Below are positions 52,749-61,465 of a stretch of DNA of 64,000 nucleotides, in pieces (the first letter of the stretch is position 1; every line of letters begins with the position of its first letter). The stretch is from G965230615 sp965230615 (GTDB lineage: Bacteria > Pseudomonadota > Gammaproteobacteria > HTCC5015): positions 3,906,001 to 3,970,000 of the forward strand of contig OZ246012.1 of NCBI GenBank assembly GCA_965230615.1, written 5' to 3'. Below the pieces are notes generated by a model. That model had not been told where the DNA came from. It saw nothing but the letters and a program-made list of their open reading frames with translations, and searched no databases. The position numbers and the translations under genes are program-made.

Positions 52749-54239
52749 TTACTTGGCTTCGTGCAATAATGAAACATTGCCTTTATGGTCAATGGCTTCC
52801 ATGCGGACAGGGAATTGCCATAAGCGCTTAATATGTTTCATAACTTCTTCGGTAGTATCGCCTAATGGGCGACGATTATATTGTGTGTGCCGTAAGGTTA
52901 ATGAGCGATCACCACGTAAATCGACATTATAAACTTGAATATCAGGTTCATTACTGCCCAGGTTATAATTGTCAACGAGTGCCTGCCTGATGTGTTGATA
53001 GCCTTTGCTGTTGTGGATAGCCGTAATTTCATATTCTTCCCGCTCATCGTCGTCGAGTACAGCGAATAACTTCAGTTCACGAATAAGTCGGGGCGATAAG
53101 TACTGTGCAATAAAGCTTTCGTCCTTAAAGTTACGCATTGCGAAATCTAAAGTGCCAGGCCAGTTACTGCCTGCAATATCGGCAAACCACTCCCTGTCTT
53201 CATCGTCTGGGTTCTCACAGATGCGACGGATATCCTGCATCATAGCGAAGCCTAGTGCATAAGGATTAATGCCATTGTAATATTGGCTATTGTATGGCCT
53301 TTGTGCCACAACATTAGTATGCGATTGTAGAAATTCCAGCATAAAGCCATCATTAACCAGGCCTTGGTCATACATGGTATTTAAAATAGTATAATGCCAG
53401 AAGCAAGCCCAGCCTTCGTTCATAACTTGTGTTTGTCGCTGCGGATAAAAGTATTGCGCAATCTTGCGCGTAATCCTAACGATCTCACGTTGCCAAGGCT
53501 CCAAAAGCGGTGCATTTTTCTCAATAAAATACAATAAGTTCTCTTCAGGTTCGGCAGGGAAGTGCTTTTCTGGTGCGCTGGCTTTTTCCTGTTTCAGTAT
53601 AGGTAGTGTGCGCCATAAGTCATTAATTTGTGATTGCATATAGGCTTCACGCTCTTTTTGTCGGGCGCGTTCTTGTGCAGCAGACAGGCGTGAGGGGCGC
53701 TTATAACGATCTACACCATAGTTCATTAAAGCATGGCACGAATCTAGCAGTAGCTCAACTTCCTCTTGTCCGTAACGTTTCTCGCATTCGGAGATGTAAT
53801 TTTTAGCAAACAACAGATAATCAATAATAGCGTCGGCGTTAGTCCATGTTTTGAATAAATAATTATTTTTAAAGAAAGAGTTATGCCCATATGCCGCATG
53901 AGCAATAACTAATGCCTGCATTGTCATGGTATTCTCTTCCATCAAATAAACAATGCAAGGGTCAGAATTAATAACAATTTCATAAGCCAGACCCATATGG
54001 CCACGGCGATAATGATGCTCGGTTTCTATAAATTTTTTACCGTAGGTCCAGTGGTTATAACCAACCGGCATGCCAATAGATGAGTAAGCATCCATCATTT
54101 GTTCTGCGGTAATAATTTCAATTTGATTTGGGTAGGTGCTAAGACCATAATTTTTTGCAATGCGGCCTATCTCAGTGTTGTACTCCTCAATGAGATCAAA
54201 GGTCCAATCTGAGCATTCTGATATATAGTTATTAGCCAT
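52749..54239 (-). CDS. SpoVR family protein (YcgB-like)
   Basis: A 496-residue protein of the SpoVR/YcgB family: DWTFDLIEEYNTEI, NQIEIITAEQMMDAYSSIGMPVGYNHWTYGKKF, RGHMGLAYEIVINSDPC and MNEGWACFWHYTILN are strongly conserved segments. Despite the spore-related name it occurs widely in Gammaproteobacteria next to yeaG and yeaH; its molecular function is unknown. Located 23 bases after yeaH. Confidence 0.95.
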   Translation of the reverse strand: MANNYISECSDWTFDLIEEYNTEIGRIAKNYGLSTYPNQIEIITAEQMMDAYSSIGMPVGYNHWTYGKKFIETEHHYRRGHMGLAYEIVINSDPCIVYLMEENTMTMQALVIAHAAYGHNSFFKNNYLFKTWTNADAIIDYLLFAKNYISECEKRYGQEEVELLLDSCHALMNYGVDRYKRPSRLSAAQERARQKEREAYMQSQINDLWRTLPILKQEKASAPEKHFPAEPEENLLYFIEKNAPLLEPWQREIVRITRKIAQYFYPQRQTQVMNEGWACFWHYTILNTMYDQGLVNDGFMLEFLQSHTNVVAQRPYNSQYYNGINPYALGFAMMQDIRRICENPDDEDREWFADIAGSNWPGTLDFAMRNFKDESFIAQYLSPRLIRELKLFAVLDDDEREEYEITAIHNSKGYQHIRQALVDNYNLGSNEPDIQVYNVDLRGDRSLTLRHTQYNRRPLGDTTEEVMKHIKRLWQFPVRMEAIDHKGNVSLLHEAK

Positions 54240-54262
54240 AATGCCTCTCGCTCGCGCTGCTA

Positions 54263-55552
54263 TTACTTTGTAGGTTGTCGCTTCTTGAATAACTCACGAA
54301 AAACAGGGTAGATATTGGCTGCATCAGCAATACGCTGCATAGAAAAATTTTCATGCAGTGCACCAACTTTTTCATATTCGTGCCATAAAGTTTTGTCTCT
54401 ATCGTTACTAATTTCGATATAAGCAAAATATTGTTGTAGCGGTAATATCTTGTCCACTAGTAACTCTCGACAGGACTCTGAATCATTATCCCAGTTGTCG
54501 CCATCTGATGCCTGAGCGGTATAAATATTCCACTCATTGATTGGATAGCGCTCGCGAACAATTTCGTCGAGTAATTTTAAAGCGCTTGATACGACTGTGC
54601 CACCGCTTTCTCTTGAATAAAAGAACTCTTCTTCATCGACTTCTTTGGCGGTTGTGTGGTGGCGAATAAATACCACATCAATATGTTCATAGTTTCTATT
54701 TAGAAATAAGTAAAGCAGTATAAAAAAGCGTTTGGCAATGTCTTTGCGTTCTTGATTCATAGAGCCAGACACATCCATTATGCAAAACATGACTGCCTGA
54801 GTAATCGGCTTTGGCTGCTTTATGCGGTTGTTATAGCGAAGGTCAAACTCGTCTATGAAAGGTACTCGATTAATACGCCGCTTGAGCTGTAAAATTTCTT
54901 CTTCAAGTGCGGCAATCCGAAAGTTCTCTGGTTCTTCAGGTGGGCTTTTGTTATCGTCAGCCCGTAGAGCGCTGAGTTCTTGTTCGGCTAGTTTGAGCTT
55001 TCTTTCATGCGGTGAGCGCAGTGCAATGCGACGTGCTAATGCGCCACGCAAAGAACGGATAACGTTAATATTGGCTGGAACGCCGTCATTGGTAAAGCCA
55101 GCGCGTACCCATTTGAACTGGGTTATTTTTGAGAGCTGCGTTTTGACTAAGTCAGGTAATTCCAGGTCTTCAAAGAAAAACTCTAAAAACTCGTCGCGTG
55201 AGATCTGGAAGACGAAATCGTCCATGGATTCACCAGAGTCGCCTGGGTCACCAGCACCAGGTTTGCTGCTGGCCCCTTTGGGTTTAGGGAGTGTGTCGCC
55301 AGGCACAAACTCTTGATTGCCAGGTTGTACAATTTCACGGCGACCACCTTCACCATGTCTAAAGACTGGTTCTGATATATCTTTGGTCGGAATATTAATC
55401 TGCTCACCTTTATCAATCTCGGTAATACTGCGTTCCGAGACTGATTCGGCAACAGCTTTTTTTATTTGCTCACGATAACGTTTGATAAAGCGTTGGCGAT
55501 TGACCGCGCTTTTATTCTTACCATTGAGCCGTCTGTCGATTATCTGTGTCAT
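54263..55552 (-). CDS. yeaH: YeaH/YhbH family protein (DUF444)
   Basis: A 429-residue protein that starts TQIIDRRLNGKNKSAVNRQRFIKRYR, nearly as in E. coli YeaH, and has the VWA-like part AVMFCIMDVSGSMNQERKDIAKRF with MIDAS-type DVSGS. The start is ATG 55552, since the 12 residues encoded before it are not conserved and would overlap yeaG. Usually made with the kinase YeaG under starvation stress; function unknown. Confidence 0.95.
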   Translation of the reverse strand: MTQIIDRRLNGKNKSAVNRQRFIKRYREQIKKAVAESVSERSITEIDKGEQINIPTKDISEPVFRHGEGGRREIVQPGNQEFVPGDTLPKPKGASSKPGAGDPGDSGESMDDFVFQISRDEFLEFFFEDLELPDLVKTQLSKITQFKWVRAGFTNDGVPANINVIRSLRGALARRIALRSPHERKLKLAEQELSALRADDNKSPPEEPENFRIAALEEEILQLKRRINRVPFIDEFDLRYNNRIKQPKPITQAVMFCIMDVSGSMNQERKDIAKRFFILLYLFLNRNYEHIDVVFIRHHTTAKEVDEEEFFYSRESGGTVVSSALKLLDEIVRERYPINEWNIYTAQASDGDNWDNDSESCRELLVDKILPLQQYFAYIEISNDRDKTLWHEYEKVGALHENFSMQRIADAANIYPVFRELFKKRQPTK

Positions 55553-55557
55553 AACGA

Positions 55558-57480
55558 TTATGAGGCTTTGCGTACACGTAAATACCACTCAGATAATAAT
55601 CGTACTTGCTTTTCTGTATAGCCTTTATCCATCATTCTATGCACAAAGTCTTCATGCTTCTTCTTGTCTTCGCCGGATGCTTTGGCATTAAATGAAATAA
55701 CTGGCAATAGTTCCTCAGTGTTAGAGAACATTTTCTTCTCAATAACCTCTCGCAGTTTTTCGTAACTGGTCCAGGCGGGGTTTTTGCCATTGTTTTTCGC
55801 TTTAGCACGTAATACGAAATTAACAATCTCGTTGCGGAAATCTTTCGGGTTGCTGATTTGCGCAGGCTTTTCTATTTTTTCTAACTCTTCGTTGAGTGAG
55901 GAGCGATCAAATACTTCACCGGTATCCGGGTCGCGATACTCTTCGTCCTGTATCCAGTAGTCAGCATAGGTAACATAGCGGTCAAAGATATTCTGGCCAT
56001 ATTCTGAATAAGACTCCAAATACGCTGTTTGAATTTCCTTACCGATAAACTCAGAGTAATTTTTGGCCAGTATACCTTTAATACAGGAGATATACTTTTC
56101 TTGTAACTCTGGGCCATATTGTTCTTTTTCGATTTGCTGCTCCAGCACATAAAGCAAATGGACTGGGTTGGCGGCGATTTCTGTGTGGTCGTAGTTGAAT
56201 ACTTTGGAGAGTATCTTAAAGGCGAAGCGGGTTGATAGGCCAGTCATGCCTTCATCAACACCGGCGTAATCACGGTATTCCTGATATGACTTTGCTTTGG
56301 GGTCAACATCTTTGAGATTTTCACCGTCATACACTCGCATTTTGGATTCGATACCGGAATTTTCCGGTTCCTTGAGGCGAGAGAAGATGGAGAACTGCGC
56401 CATCATTTTAAGTGTGTCAGGTGCGCAAGGGGCATGTGACAAAGAACTACTGTTGACTAACTTCTCATAAATTTTAATTTCATCTGAAACGCGTAGGCAA
56501 TAAGGTACAGAAACAATATTAATACGATCCAGAAACGCTTCATTATTACGGTTATTTTTGAATGTTAGCCACTCTGATTCATTGGAGTGGGCTAAAATAA
56601 CACCATCGAATGGAATGGCCGATAGGCCCTCGGTACCCATATAGTTGCCTTCTTGAGTCGCTGTTAACAGCGGATGCAGCACCTTAATGGGTGCTTTAAA
56701 CATCTCCACAAACTCAAGTAAACCCTGATTGGCTTTGCATAAGCCACCAGAGTAAGAGTAAGCATCGGGGTCATCCTGGGAAAACTCTTCGAGTTTGCGA
56801 ATATCAACTTTGCCGACTAATGAGGAAATATCCTGGTTGTTTTCATCACCAGGTTCGGTTTTGGCAATGCCGATTTGTTCCAGAACCGATGGTTTGAGTT
56901 TGACAATCTTGAACTGGCTGATATCGCCATTGTATTCATGTAAGCGCTTAATGGCCCATGGCGACATGATGCCATGTAGGTACCTTGGGGGAATCCCGTA
57001 GTCATCTTGCAGAATGGCAGCATCTTCGTTAGGTGAGAATAGGCCGAGAGGAGATTCGTTTATAGGTGAGCCTTTTACAGCATAAATAGGTTGTTTTTCC
57101 ATTAAATGCTTGAGTTGCTCAGCCAGAGAAGACTTACCACCACCTACAGGGCCAAGTAGGTAGAGGATCTGTTTACGTTCTTCTAGGCCTTGTGCTGCAT
57201 GGCGAAAGTAGGAAACAATATTTTCAATCGTTTCTTCCATGCCATAGAAGTCTTTAAATGCGGGGTATATTTTGATGACTTTATTGGAAAATAGGCGACT
57301 AAGTCGACTATCTTCACGGGTATCAATCAGTTCAGGCTCGCCAATAGCAGCCAGCATTCTTTCTGCTGCACTGGCGTAAACACTGGGATCCGATTTACAA
57401 AGTTCCAAGTACTCTTGAAGAGAGTACTCTTCTTCTTTTGCGTCTTCATAACGCGCTTGGAAATGACTAAAAATACTCAT
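55558..57480 (-). CDS. yeaG: YeaG / PrkA family serine protein kinase
   Basis: A 640-residue protein of the PrkA type: AAA+-like N-terminal domain with Walker A GPVGGGKSS and an additional C-terminal PrkA kinase-like region (ending EWYLRVRK). Known from E. coli as a nitrogen-starvation and stress kinase. Start is ATG 57480 (MSIFSHFQARYEDAKEEEY), not the in-frame codon at 57504. First gene of yeaG-yeaH-spoVR-gdpd. Confidence 0.95.
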   Translation of the reverse strand: MSIFSHFQARYEDAKEEEYSLQEYLELCKSDPSVYASAAERMLAAIGEPELIDTREDSRLSRLFSNKVIKIYPAFKDFYGMEETIENIVSYFRHAAQGLEERKQILYLLGPVGGGKSSLAEQLKHLMEKQPIYAVKGSPINESPLGLFSPNEDAAILQDDYGIPPRYLHGIMSPWAIKRLHEYNGDISQFKIVKLKPSVLEQIGIAKTEPGDENNQDISSLVGKVDIRKLEEFSQDDPDAYSYSGGLCKANQGLLEFVEMFKAPIKVLHPLLTATQEGNYMGTEGLSAIPFDGVILAHSNESEWLTFKNNRNNEAFLDRINIVSVPYCLRVSDEIKIYEKLVNSSSLSHAPCAPDTLKMMAQFSIFSRLKEPENSGIESKMRVYDGENLKDVDPKAKSYQEYRDYAGVDEGMTGLSTRFAFKILSKVFNYDHTEIAANPVHLLYVLEQQIEKEQYGPELQEKYISCIKGILAKNYSEFIGKEIQTAYLESYSEYGQNIFDRYVTYADYWIQDEEYRDPDTGEVFDRSSLNEELEKIEKPAQISNPKDFRNEIVNFVLRAKAKNNGKNPAWTSYEKLREVIEKKMFSNTEELLPVISFNAKASGEDKKKHEDFVHRMMDKGYTEKQVRLLSEWYLRVRKAS

Positions 57481-57919
57481 GTCGATGGCCCTCTCTGATT
57501 GCAAATGTCTCCATATGACCCCGCTGTTTTTTACTGCGCTGCTTCATACATAACGGGGGTCAGCCTGTCATTCAGAAAGCAGCAAGCGGCCATACCTATA
57601 TACAAAATGATGCAAACCCTATGCCAGCGGGAGGTTTAATGCATTTTGGTGCAAAAACAGGCGCTCGCTAGGTATTGCATTCAAGACTACTATTTGTTTG
57701 ACATATATTTACAAAAAATATTCAAAGAATTTGTTTAACGACGTCAAACTACAGACAATTGGTAATAAGATATTACGGTTCAACAGATAACAGTACATTG
57801 ACAGCAACGCTCGCTAGGCATGAGTTTGCCGCCTTAGGCAAAGTATAGTTTATGATTGGCCCGATTTGTCACATTATTGACAGCTTGTGCCATAAAGCGG
57901 CAAGTATCCAGCGCTTGTA
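57481..57919. other. Regulatory intergenic region of the yeaG operon
   Basis: A 439-base gap with no credible gene. Besides the sigma54 promoter, it has the direct repeat CGCTCGCTAGG at 57661-57671 and 57808-57818 and a TTTGCC/GGCAAA hairpin (57825-57842), which may serve as a terminator of the triple-fusion gene on the minus strand. Confidence 0.5.
57610..57627 (-). promoter_or_regulatory. Sigma54 promoter of yeaG
   Basis: On the minus strand CTGGCAT-AGGGT-TTGCAT (57627-57610): GG and GC are 12 bases apart, with the full TTGC at -12. Expected start near 57600, 120 bases before the ATG. A TGGTGCA (57647-57653), resembling half of an NtrC site, sits just upstream on the plus strand. Confidence 0.7.
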
Positions 57920-60900
57920 CTACTTGATAAATTTTTGATCAACTTGTTGTTGTAGGCTGACATAATCTGTTTTACCTGTACCTAGCACAGGAATTTTATC
58001 GACAATCAGTATCTGTCGTGGCACCATAATTTCTGCAATCCCTTGCTGTTGGGCGTATTCAGCAATTTGTTTGCGCTCGGCTGTTGGCTGGGTTGTGCTG
58101 AGCACTAGTTGTTCACCTTTGCGTGCATCAGGAATACTGACAACAGCATGCGCCTGCTCAGGCCAAAGTGTGCTTATCACTGTTTCAACAGCCGTGAGCG
58201 AGACCATTTCGCCTGCAATCTTGGCAAAACGTTTTGCGCGGCCAGTAATGGTGATAAACCCATCAGGATCTATTTCCACAATATCCCCTGTGTCATACCA
58301 GCCACTTTCAGGCGGTTGCAACTGGCCAGCGTTATTGTGTAAATAGTAACCTTTCATAATATTAGGTCCGCTGACCAAAAGTCGGCCGCCAGTAGTAATA
58401 CCGGGAATACTTTCAAGTCGGTACTCAATGCCTGGCAGTAAGCGGCCAACCGTATTGGCTTTATAGTGCATAGGCGTATTGGCGGCCAGCGCTGGTGCTG
58501 TTTCAGTTGCGCCATAACCTTCTAAGATGCGTATACCAAATTTATCAGCGTAAATGGCGCGGGTTTCGGCTTTTACTTTTTCTGCACCAGCAAAGATATA
58601 GCGAATGCTATAAAAGTCGTAGGGATGGGCTTTGCGTGCATAACCGGTTAAAAAAGTATCCGTACCAAACATAATAGTAGAATTAGTGTCGTAGATAAGC
58701 TCGGGCACAATTCTATAATGCAACGGGGATGGATATAAAAATGATTTAATGCCACTGAGTAGAGGCAGTAATAAGCCGCCGGTTAGACCAAAAGAATGAA
58801 AAACCGGTAAGGCATTAAATACCGTATCAGTGGGATTGAAGTCAATGCGCGAGCTAAGCTGGTAGCGATTGGCCAGAATATTTTTATGGGATAACACAAC
58901 ACCTTTAGGCACACCCTCTGAGCCTGAGGTGAATAATATAATGCTGGCATCGTCGGCACTGACATTGCTGGCATTCTTCTTGTAGTAATGTCGGGGAGTA
59001 TAGCTGGCAAGCAGCCCCTTGAGTTTATCGTATAGGCTGATGGAGGCTTTGACATCTTCTAAATAAACAATATTAAACTGCTGCGCTAAAGCATCAATGC
59101 AATCTTGTAATTTTGCGAGTTTGATAAAGCGTTGCGACGTTATAATCGTTTTGATTAAGGCCGTCTCGCAAGCCGATTGCATATTTTTTAAACCAGTAGA
59201 GTAATTCAGCATGGCCGGCACGCGATTGGTTGCTTGCAAGCCAAATAGAGTTGCAACAGTACCCACAGCATTTGGTAGTAATATCGCAACATTCTCCTGT
59301 GTGTCTGTTATCTTTTTAAAATGATTACCTAGAATAAAACTGGCCGTTAGCAGGCGGCGATAATGTATGGGCTGGCGTTCAATATCTTCTAAAATAGCAG
59401 TGCGCGCGCCAAATGTGTTCTTTGCGCTAAGCAATGTTTCGAATACAGTTTGATCTAAATTGCTGGTAGAGAAAATCATATCAGACATAATGTCATATAG
59501 CTGAGCGCCAATTAAGCGCCGACGTTGTTGGCCGCGCACACCCTCCGGTAACATAAATCGTGTAGCAGGTAAAATATCAATAGTGATTTTTGGAGAGAAA
59601 TGTGTTGGCAGTTTATCGCGCACTCTGGAAAAAATAGTGTATTGAGCACCATCAATGCGCACAGGGATTAAAGGAGCATCTGCTAAGTGTGCAATAGTGC
59701 CAGGACCCTCATAGACTTTCATGAGTGCACCTGTCACTGTGATTCTGCCCTCCGGAAAGATCATGAGTTTGTTGTTGTCCTTAACCGTTTTCACCATGGT
59801 TTTGATGGACATAGGGTTGCTAGGGTCAACTGTTACGATATCAAATAAAGCCAATGCCGGTTTAACCCACCAGCGTTTTGCGATAAAGGTATTCATGGCG
59901 GCTGTTGGTGTGTCAGGTAAAAATGCGCCAAGCAGTAAGCCATCTAAGAAGGAAATATGATTGATAACAATAACTGCTTTGCCAGAGACTTTTTCATAAT
60001 GTTCTAAGCCTCGAACTTCAACCTTGTAGAACAATCTGAATAAATGGCGCAAAATGACTTTGACAACTTCGCGTGGTAGTAGCTTGCAGATATAAATTGC
60101 CACAAAGCCATTCATGATCGCAACGGTTAAAAATATCTGTGGGACTGTTAAGCCTTGCGCTAAGAGAATGGCGCCGCCGAGTGATGAGACAACCATAAAT
60201 AAGGCATTGAGAATATTCAGTGCGGCGATATTACGTGATAGGTGTTCTTTGGCAGAACGTGACTGAATAATCGAATATAACGGTACAATATAAATACCAG
60301 CGCTAATGGCGATTAGTGTTAGGTCTATAAGAATGCGCCAATGTGCGGGTTTGCTCAAGAACTGGATTGCGCCAATTAACTCATCAGAATTGCGAGAGCC
60401 TGCTGCATTGCTGGCAAAATATAAGTCGACTGCAAAGACCGTCATGCCCAGTGCAGCCAATGGTGCATACTGCGCGCTGATTTTGCCTTTTAGAATTTTA
60501 TTACATAACAGCGAACCTATTGCAACGCCAACGGTAAAGGTGGCAAGGAATAAGGTCGTGACCTTTTCGTCACCGCCTAAAGTGAAACGGCTATAATTGT
60601 GAAATTGGGCTAAGTAAGTTGCGCCAAAAAACCAGAGCCATGAAATACCGAGCATGCATAAGAAAATGTCAGGTCTGCTTTTAGTGTGCGCCAGCATTTT
60701 CCAGGTTTCTGATACAAAATTCGGGTTGATTTTGAGTCCTGGGCTTGCAGCTGGGGCAAGCGGAATATATTGACTGCTCAGCCACCCTAAAACAGCAAAG
60801 CTTAGCACCATGCAAGCAATAATAAAGACACCATTGTCTTGTACGACAAATAGTGTACCGACAATGGTGCCAAGTAAAATAGAGACAAAAGTTCCCATTT

Positions 60901-61351
60901 CAATCAGGCCATTACCACCTAATAACTCATCATCTCTTAAGTGGGTAGGTAATATGCTGAATTTTAAAGGTGAAAAGAAAGTCGACTGCGTGCCCATTAA
61001 GAAAAGAGTGGCAAACAGTAAATAAATATTTTGTAGGTAGAAGCCAATCATGGCGAGTGTCATGATAATAACTTCAAACAATTTAATCCGTTTAATCAAC
61101 AGTGATTTTTCTGTGCTGTCTGCCAGTTGGCCAGCGGTTGCAGAGAATAAGAAAAAAGGCAGTATGAGAATCCCCAATGATAAGGTCACCATGATTTGTG
61201 GGTTGGCGACATTATGGCTAATAATAGAGAAGGTAATCATGCTGGCTAGAGCATTTTTGAAAGTATTGTCGTTAAAGGCGCCTAAAAACTGGGTGAGAAA
61301 TAAAGGTAGGAAACGTTTTGTTTTCAGTAGGTGGAATTGGCCGCCTGACAT
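57920..61351 (-). CDS. MFS-acyltransferase-acyl ligase triple fusion (LplT-Aas type)
   Basis: A 1143-residue membrane protein joining three activities of lysophospholipid repair. Residues 1-425 are an MFS transporter of the LplT type (FLGAFNDNTFKNAL, GQLADSTEKSLLIKR). Residues about 440-620 are a PlsC-type acyltransferase with HX4D (His465, Asp470, in NHISFLDG) and the FPEGR motif. Residues about 650-1143 are an AMP-binding ligase with LFTSGSEGVPKG, GYGATETAP and YDTGD. E. coli has these as two genes (lplT and aas). It should flip lysolipid into the cell and re-acylate it. Length is normal for this fused form. Confidence 0.9.
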   Translation of the reverse strand: MSGGQFHLLKTKRFLPLFLTQFLGAFNDNTFKNALASMITFSIISHNVANPQIMVTLSLGILILPFFLFSATAGQLADSTEKSLLIKRIKLFEVIIMTLAMIGFYLQNIYLLFATLFLMGTQSTFFSPLKFSILPTHLRDDELLGGNGLIEMGTFVSILLGTIVGTLFVVQDNGVFIIACMVLSFAVLGWLSSQYIPLAPAASPGLKINPNFVSETWKMLAHTKSRPDIFLCMLGISWLWFFGATYLAQFHNYSRFTLGGDEKVTTLFLATFTVGVAIGSLLCNKILKGKISAQYAPLAALGMTVFAVDLYFASNAAGSRNSDELIGAIQFLSKPAHWRILIDLTLIAISAGIYIVPLYSIIQSRSAKEHLSRNIAALNILNALFMVVSSLGGAILLAQGLTVPQIFLTVAIMNGFVAIYICKLLPREVVKVILRHLFRLFYKVEVRGLEHYEKVSGKAVIVINHISFLDGLLLGAFLPDTPTAAMNTFIAKRWWVKPALALFDIVTVDPSNPMSIKTMVKTVKDNNKLMIFPEGRITVTGALMKVYEGPGTIAHLADAPLIPVRIDGAQYTIFSRVRDKLPTHFSPKITIDILPATRFMLPEGVRGQQRRRLIGAQLYDIMSDMIFSTSNLDQTVFETLLSAKNTFGARTAILEDIERQPIHYRRLLTASFILGNHFKKITDTQENVAILLPNAVGTVATLFGLQATNRVPAMLNYSTGLKNMQSACETALIKTIITSQRFIKLAKLQDCIDALAQQFNIVYLEDVKASISLYDKLKGLLASYTPRHYYKKNASNVSADDASIILFTSGSEGVPKGVVLSHKNILANRYQLSSRIDFNPTDTVFNALPVFHSFGLTGGLLLPLLSGIKSFLYPSPLHYRIVPELIYDTNSTIMFGTDTFLTGYARKAHPYDFYSIRYIFAGAEKVKAETRAIYADKFGIRILEGYGATETAPALAANTPMHYKANTVGRLLPGIEYRLESIPGITTGGRLLVSGPNIMKGYYLHNNAGQLQPPESGWYDTGDIVEIDPDGFITITGRAKRFAKIAGEMVSLTAVETVISTLWPEQAHAVVSIPDARKGEQLVLSTTQPTAERKQIAEYAQQQGIAEIMVPRQILIVDKIPVLGTGKTDYVSLQQQVDQKFIK

Positions 61352-61465
61352 ATTTATTCCTTATATATTATTAGAACATGTGGCTCATTCTTACTATATA
61401 TCATCATAGGCGTTTTTGCATACGATGTGTACACTATTTAATATTGGGCACCATTAAGGAGAAAT

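Noticed and set aside
52711..52792. Extended N-terminus for the glycerophosphodiesterase
   Set aside because: It overlaps the spoVR gene and adds 27 residues before the conserved LVAHRG start; ATG 52711 is the better choice.
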